From contig WGMW01000007.1 in NCBI GenBank assembly GCA_016124845.1, positions 49,784-113,783 of the forward strand: DNA of 64,000 nt. The letters run 5' to 3'. Below are positions 62,241 to 64,000 of the stretch, piece after piece; positions within the stretch are counted from its first letter, which is position 1; each line of letters starts with the position of its first letter. The notes under the pieces were generated by a model. That model did not search any database. It was not told where the DNA came from and saw nothing but the letters and a program-made list of their open reading frames with translations. The translations under genes were made by a program, and so were the position numbers. This DNA is from Flavobacteriales bacterium (GTDB taxonomy: Bacteria > Bacteroidota > Bacteroidia > UBA10329).

Positions 62241-63779
62241 ATGTTTACAGAAGAACACAAGATTTTCAGACAAGGTTTGCGGGATTTCCTCGACCGTGAG
62301 GTGATGCCCAACATCGATAAATGGGAAGAGGAGCAGCGCATGCCGAAAGACCTTTGGCCGAAGTTCGGTGAGATGGGCTATTTCGGGTTGAACTACCCCG
62401 AGAAATATGGCGGAATTGATGCCGATTTCTTGTATTCGGTCATCTTCATGGAAGAGATTTCGAAGTGCGAGAGTGGCGGTTTCATGATTTTACCAGCGGT
62501 GCAGCAGTACATGTCATCGCCATACATCTACAAGCACGGTTCGGAGTTTTTGAAGGAGAAATACCTGACCAAAGTGATTTCTGGCGAATGGATCTGCTGT
62601 ATCGGAATTTCCGAGCCTGGAGCAGGTTCTGATGTGGCGAATATTCAGACCAAAGCCATTTTGGAAGATGGTCATTATGTGGTGAATGGTTCCAAAACGT
62701 TCATTACCAATGGTGTGTATGGCGATTTCATTGTGGCGGTAGTTAAGACCAACCCAGAATTGGGCGCGGCTGGTGTTAGTTTGCTGGTCATCGATCTGAA
62801 CTCAGAAGGTGTTACACGGAACAAATTGAAGAAGCTCGGTTGGCACGCATCCGACACGGCCGAACTGCATTTCGATAACGTGAAGGTGCCTGTGGAGAAC
62901 CTTATCGGAGATGAAGGTCAAGGTTTCTATTATCTGATGGGTGGATTGCAATTGGAGCGCTTGGTGGGTGCCATTGCTGGTTTCGCTTCATGCGAATGGG
63001 CCATTGATTACACCCTCAAATACATGAGCGAGCGGAACGCTTTCGGACGTCCGATTAACAAATTCCAAGTATTGCGTCACAGAATGGCGCAGCTCATTTC
63101 GGAAGTAGAAGCCAATAAGCAGTTCGTATACCATTGCTGCCGATTGCACAACGAGGGGAATTATATTGTGAAGGAATGCTCCATGGCGAAACTCCTCTCC
63201 AGCGAACTGGCCGAAAAAGTGATGACACAATGCTTGCAAAGCTTCGGTGGTTACGGCTTTATGGAAGAATACAAAATGGCGCGCGCCTACCGCGATTGCC
63301 GCGTTGGAACCATCGGTGGCGGCACCAGCGAGATCATGCGCGAGATCATTGCCAAAATGGTCATAGACGATACTTCGTATCAACGGGCAGGATCAGTACC
63401 TTCATCGCCCAAACCGAAGCCAGTTGAGGCAAAAAAGACAGAAACAAATTCTAATTCAAATACACAAAAACAACCAGAAATGAGTTTTGAAACTACACTT
63501 GCGGCAATTCAGGAAAAGGCGGCCGCGGCCAAGCCATTGGGAAACACGTTGAAGTTCCACTTCGGTGACAAGAACATCACCATCGATGGAAAAGGCGATG
63601 CAAACGTTGTGCACGAAGATCACGGTGAGGAAGCAGATTGCACGGTAGATGTGGCCTTGGCCGATCTACTGGCAATGATCAACGGAGAATTGAACCCGAT
63701 GAACGCGTTCATGTCAGGCAAATTGAAAGTGAAAGGCGACATGAGCGTAGCCATGAAGCTTGGAACCATTATGGGGTAA
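62241..63779 (+). CDS. Acyl-CoA dehydrogenase fused to an SCP2 sterol-carrier domain
   Basis: Residues 1-375 of this 512-residue protein are an acyl-CoA dehydrogenase close to the upstream gene, with the same base-type glutamate (LQLERLVGAIAG) and GGGTSEIMREIIAKM. A Pro/Ser/Lys/Asn-rich linker (about 376-413) leads to a C-terminal SCP2 domain (about 414-512; FETTLAAIQEKAAAAKPLG, IDGKGDANV, FMSGKLKVKGDMSVAMKLG). SCP2 domains carry acyl-CoAs and lipids, so the fusion may channel substrate or product. The frame is intact across the junction. ATG 63481, at the start of the SCP2 unit, could also give a separate short product. Confidence 0.92.
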   Translation: MFTEEHKIFRQGLRDFLDREVMPNIDKWEEEQRMPKDLWPKFGEMGYFGLNYPEKYGGIDADFLYSVIFMEEISKCESGGFMILPAVQQYMSSPYIYKHGSEFLKEKYLTKVISGEWICCIGISEPGAGSDVANIQTKAILEDGHYVVNGSKTFITNGVYGDFIVAVVKTNPELGAAGVSLLVIDLNSEGVTRNKLKKLGWHASDTAELHFDNVKVPVENLIGDEGQGFYYLMGGLQLERLVGAIAGFASCEWAIDYTLKYMSERNAFGRPINKFQVLRHRMAQLISEVEANKQFVYHCCRLHNEGNYIVKECSMAKLLSSELAEKVMTQCLQSFGGYGFMEEYKMARAYRDCRVGTIGGGTSEIMREIIAKMVIDDTSYQRAGSVPSSPKPKPVEAKKTETNSNSNTQKQPEMSFETTLAAIQEKAAAAKPLGNTLKFHFGDKNITIDGKGDANVVHEDHGEEADCTVDVALADLLAMINGELNPMNAFMSGKLKVKGDMSVAMKLGTIMG

Positions 63780-63809
63780 TTCCTAACCGCAAAGTCGCGG
63801 AGAAAACGC

Positions 63810-63843
63810 AAAGGGCGCAGAGATTTTTCTCTGCGCCCTTTTT
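63810..63843 (+). terminator. Intrinsic terminator of the catabolic cluster
   Basis: A perfect 14-bp stem (63810-63823 with 63828-63841, left arm AAAGGGCGCAGAGA) closes a TTTT loop and is followed by a short T run. It belongs to a repeat related to the 62144-62224 element but looks fit to stop transcription 31 bp after the acyl-CoA dehydrogenase/SCP2 gene. Confidence 0.75.
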
Positions 63844-63861
63844 CATTCAAGGATTAATGTT

Positions 63862-64000
63862 TGTCCCGTCCTAAAATAGGTTGACAACAAATCGACCTAT
63901 TATGGAAAAACGAGAGGATAAAAGGAAAAGGCGTAGTCAGCGCGATTACAATCTGGGCTTTAAACTGGCCGTTGTGGACCAGGTGGAAAAGGGCGAGATG
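63862..64000 (+). mobile_element. Left end of an IS3-type insertion sequence, cut by the window
   Basis: A terminal-repeat-like sequence starts with TGTCCCGTCCTAAAATAGG at 63862, about 40 bp before a transposase OrfA ATG. Inside the left end, AATAGGT and ACCTATT form a small inverted repeat (about 63875-63901). The rest of the element is beyond the window, so its right end and target duplication cannot be read. Confidence 0.72.
63902..64000 (+). CDS. IS3-family transposase OrfA, 3' end outside the window
   Basis: The frame from ATG 63902 runs open to the window edge (33 codons). The visible start, MEKREDKRKRRSQRDYNLGF followed by KLAVVDQVEKGEM, is the basic N-terminus and first helix of an OrfA-type helix-turn-helix protein common in Bacteroidota IS3-like elements. 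OrfA normally fuses with OrfB by frameshift to make the active transposase. Only the beginning is present, so intactness cannot be judged. Confidence 0.8.
   Translation, partial: MEKREDKRKRRSQRDYNLGFKLAVVDQVEKGEM

Noticed and set aside
1..64000. tRNA genes in intergenic gaps
   Set aside because: No T-loop GGTTCAA-like motif with a matching acceptor stem was found in any gap by reading; a covariance search would settle it.

Overview
The window comes from a member of the Bacteroidota, most likely a Flavobacteriales-like marine or freshwater lineage of intermediate GC. The evidence is direct. There are four exported proteins with type IX secretion (T9SS) sorting domains, three with the type B 'gliding motility' C-terminus and one with a type A C-terminus. 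There are also a PorE-like TPR/PD40/OmpA protein, a DUF5723 outer-membrane protein, a SiaB-type kinase, and promoters matching the Bacteroidota -7 consensus TAnnTTTG. No tRNA, rRNA or CRISPR array was seen.

Layout. 1-9.9 kb: a truncated MORN-repeat protein, then a tight forward cluster of two giant T9SS type B surface proteins, an M15 peptidase and a 73-residue Cys/Trp-rich protein. 10-18.5 kb: guaA, a LysM/periplasmic-binding-like protein, hemF and a third giant protein with ten PKD repeats. 18.5-22.4 kb (reverse): lolA, ftsK and a lipoprotein. 22.5-29.2 kb: an arginine-centred block with arginine decarboxylase, a CtlX-type citrulline hydrolase, arginine deiminase and argS, interrupted by palindromic intergenic repeats. 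29.3-32.3 kb: ffh, folD and a degenerate HNH/AP2 DNA-binding protein ending at a clear terminator. 32.3-36.7 kb: siaB, queE, the PorE-like protein and a metallophosphatase. 36.7-44.5 kb: a GT39 glycosyltransferase, a T9SS type A protein, a DUF5723/lipoprotein pair, a small membrane protein and rarA. 44.5-47.4 kb: an array of four TPR genes. 47.5-52.4 kb: a QTMAN/GTDC1-like glycosyltransferase, a lipoprotein, a von Willebrand A protein carrying a carboxypeptidase-regulatory domain and a TonB-plug-like segment, and a short Cys-rich relative. 52.7-63.8 kb: a TetR regulator with a perfect 16-bp palindrome upstream, followed by a probable leucine/isovalerate catabolic cluster (acyl-CoA carboxylase beta and alpha, crotonase, BKACE, two acyl-CoA dehydrogenases). 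Accessory genes, including an AT-rich AbiU2-like HEPN gene, sit inside that cluster. 63.86 kb to the end: the left end of an IS3-type insertion sequence, cut by the window.

Themes. Surface display by T9SS accounts for much of the coding sequence. The arginine block could take arginine to citrulline and ornithine or to agmatine. The 52.7-63.8 kb block looks like a TetR-regulated branched-chain acyl-CoA pathway that lacks an HMG-CoA lyase in the window but contains a beta-keto acid cleavage enzyme. The most interesting candidates for new biology are the HEPN gene embedded in the catabolic operon, the catalytically altered HNH-AP2 protein, the barrel-less plug/VWA protein with its Cys-rich relative, the TPR array with a shared cysteine cap, and the bacterial QTMAN-like enzyme. 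All functional statements rest on motif reading without database searches.
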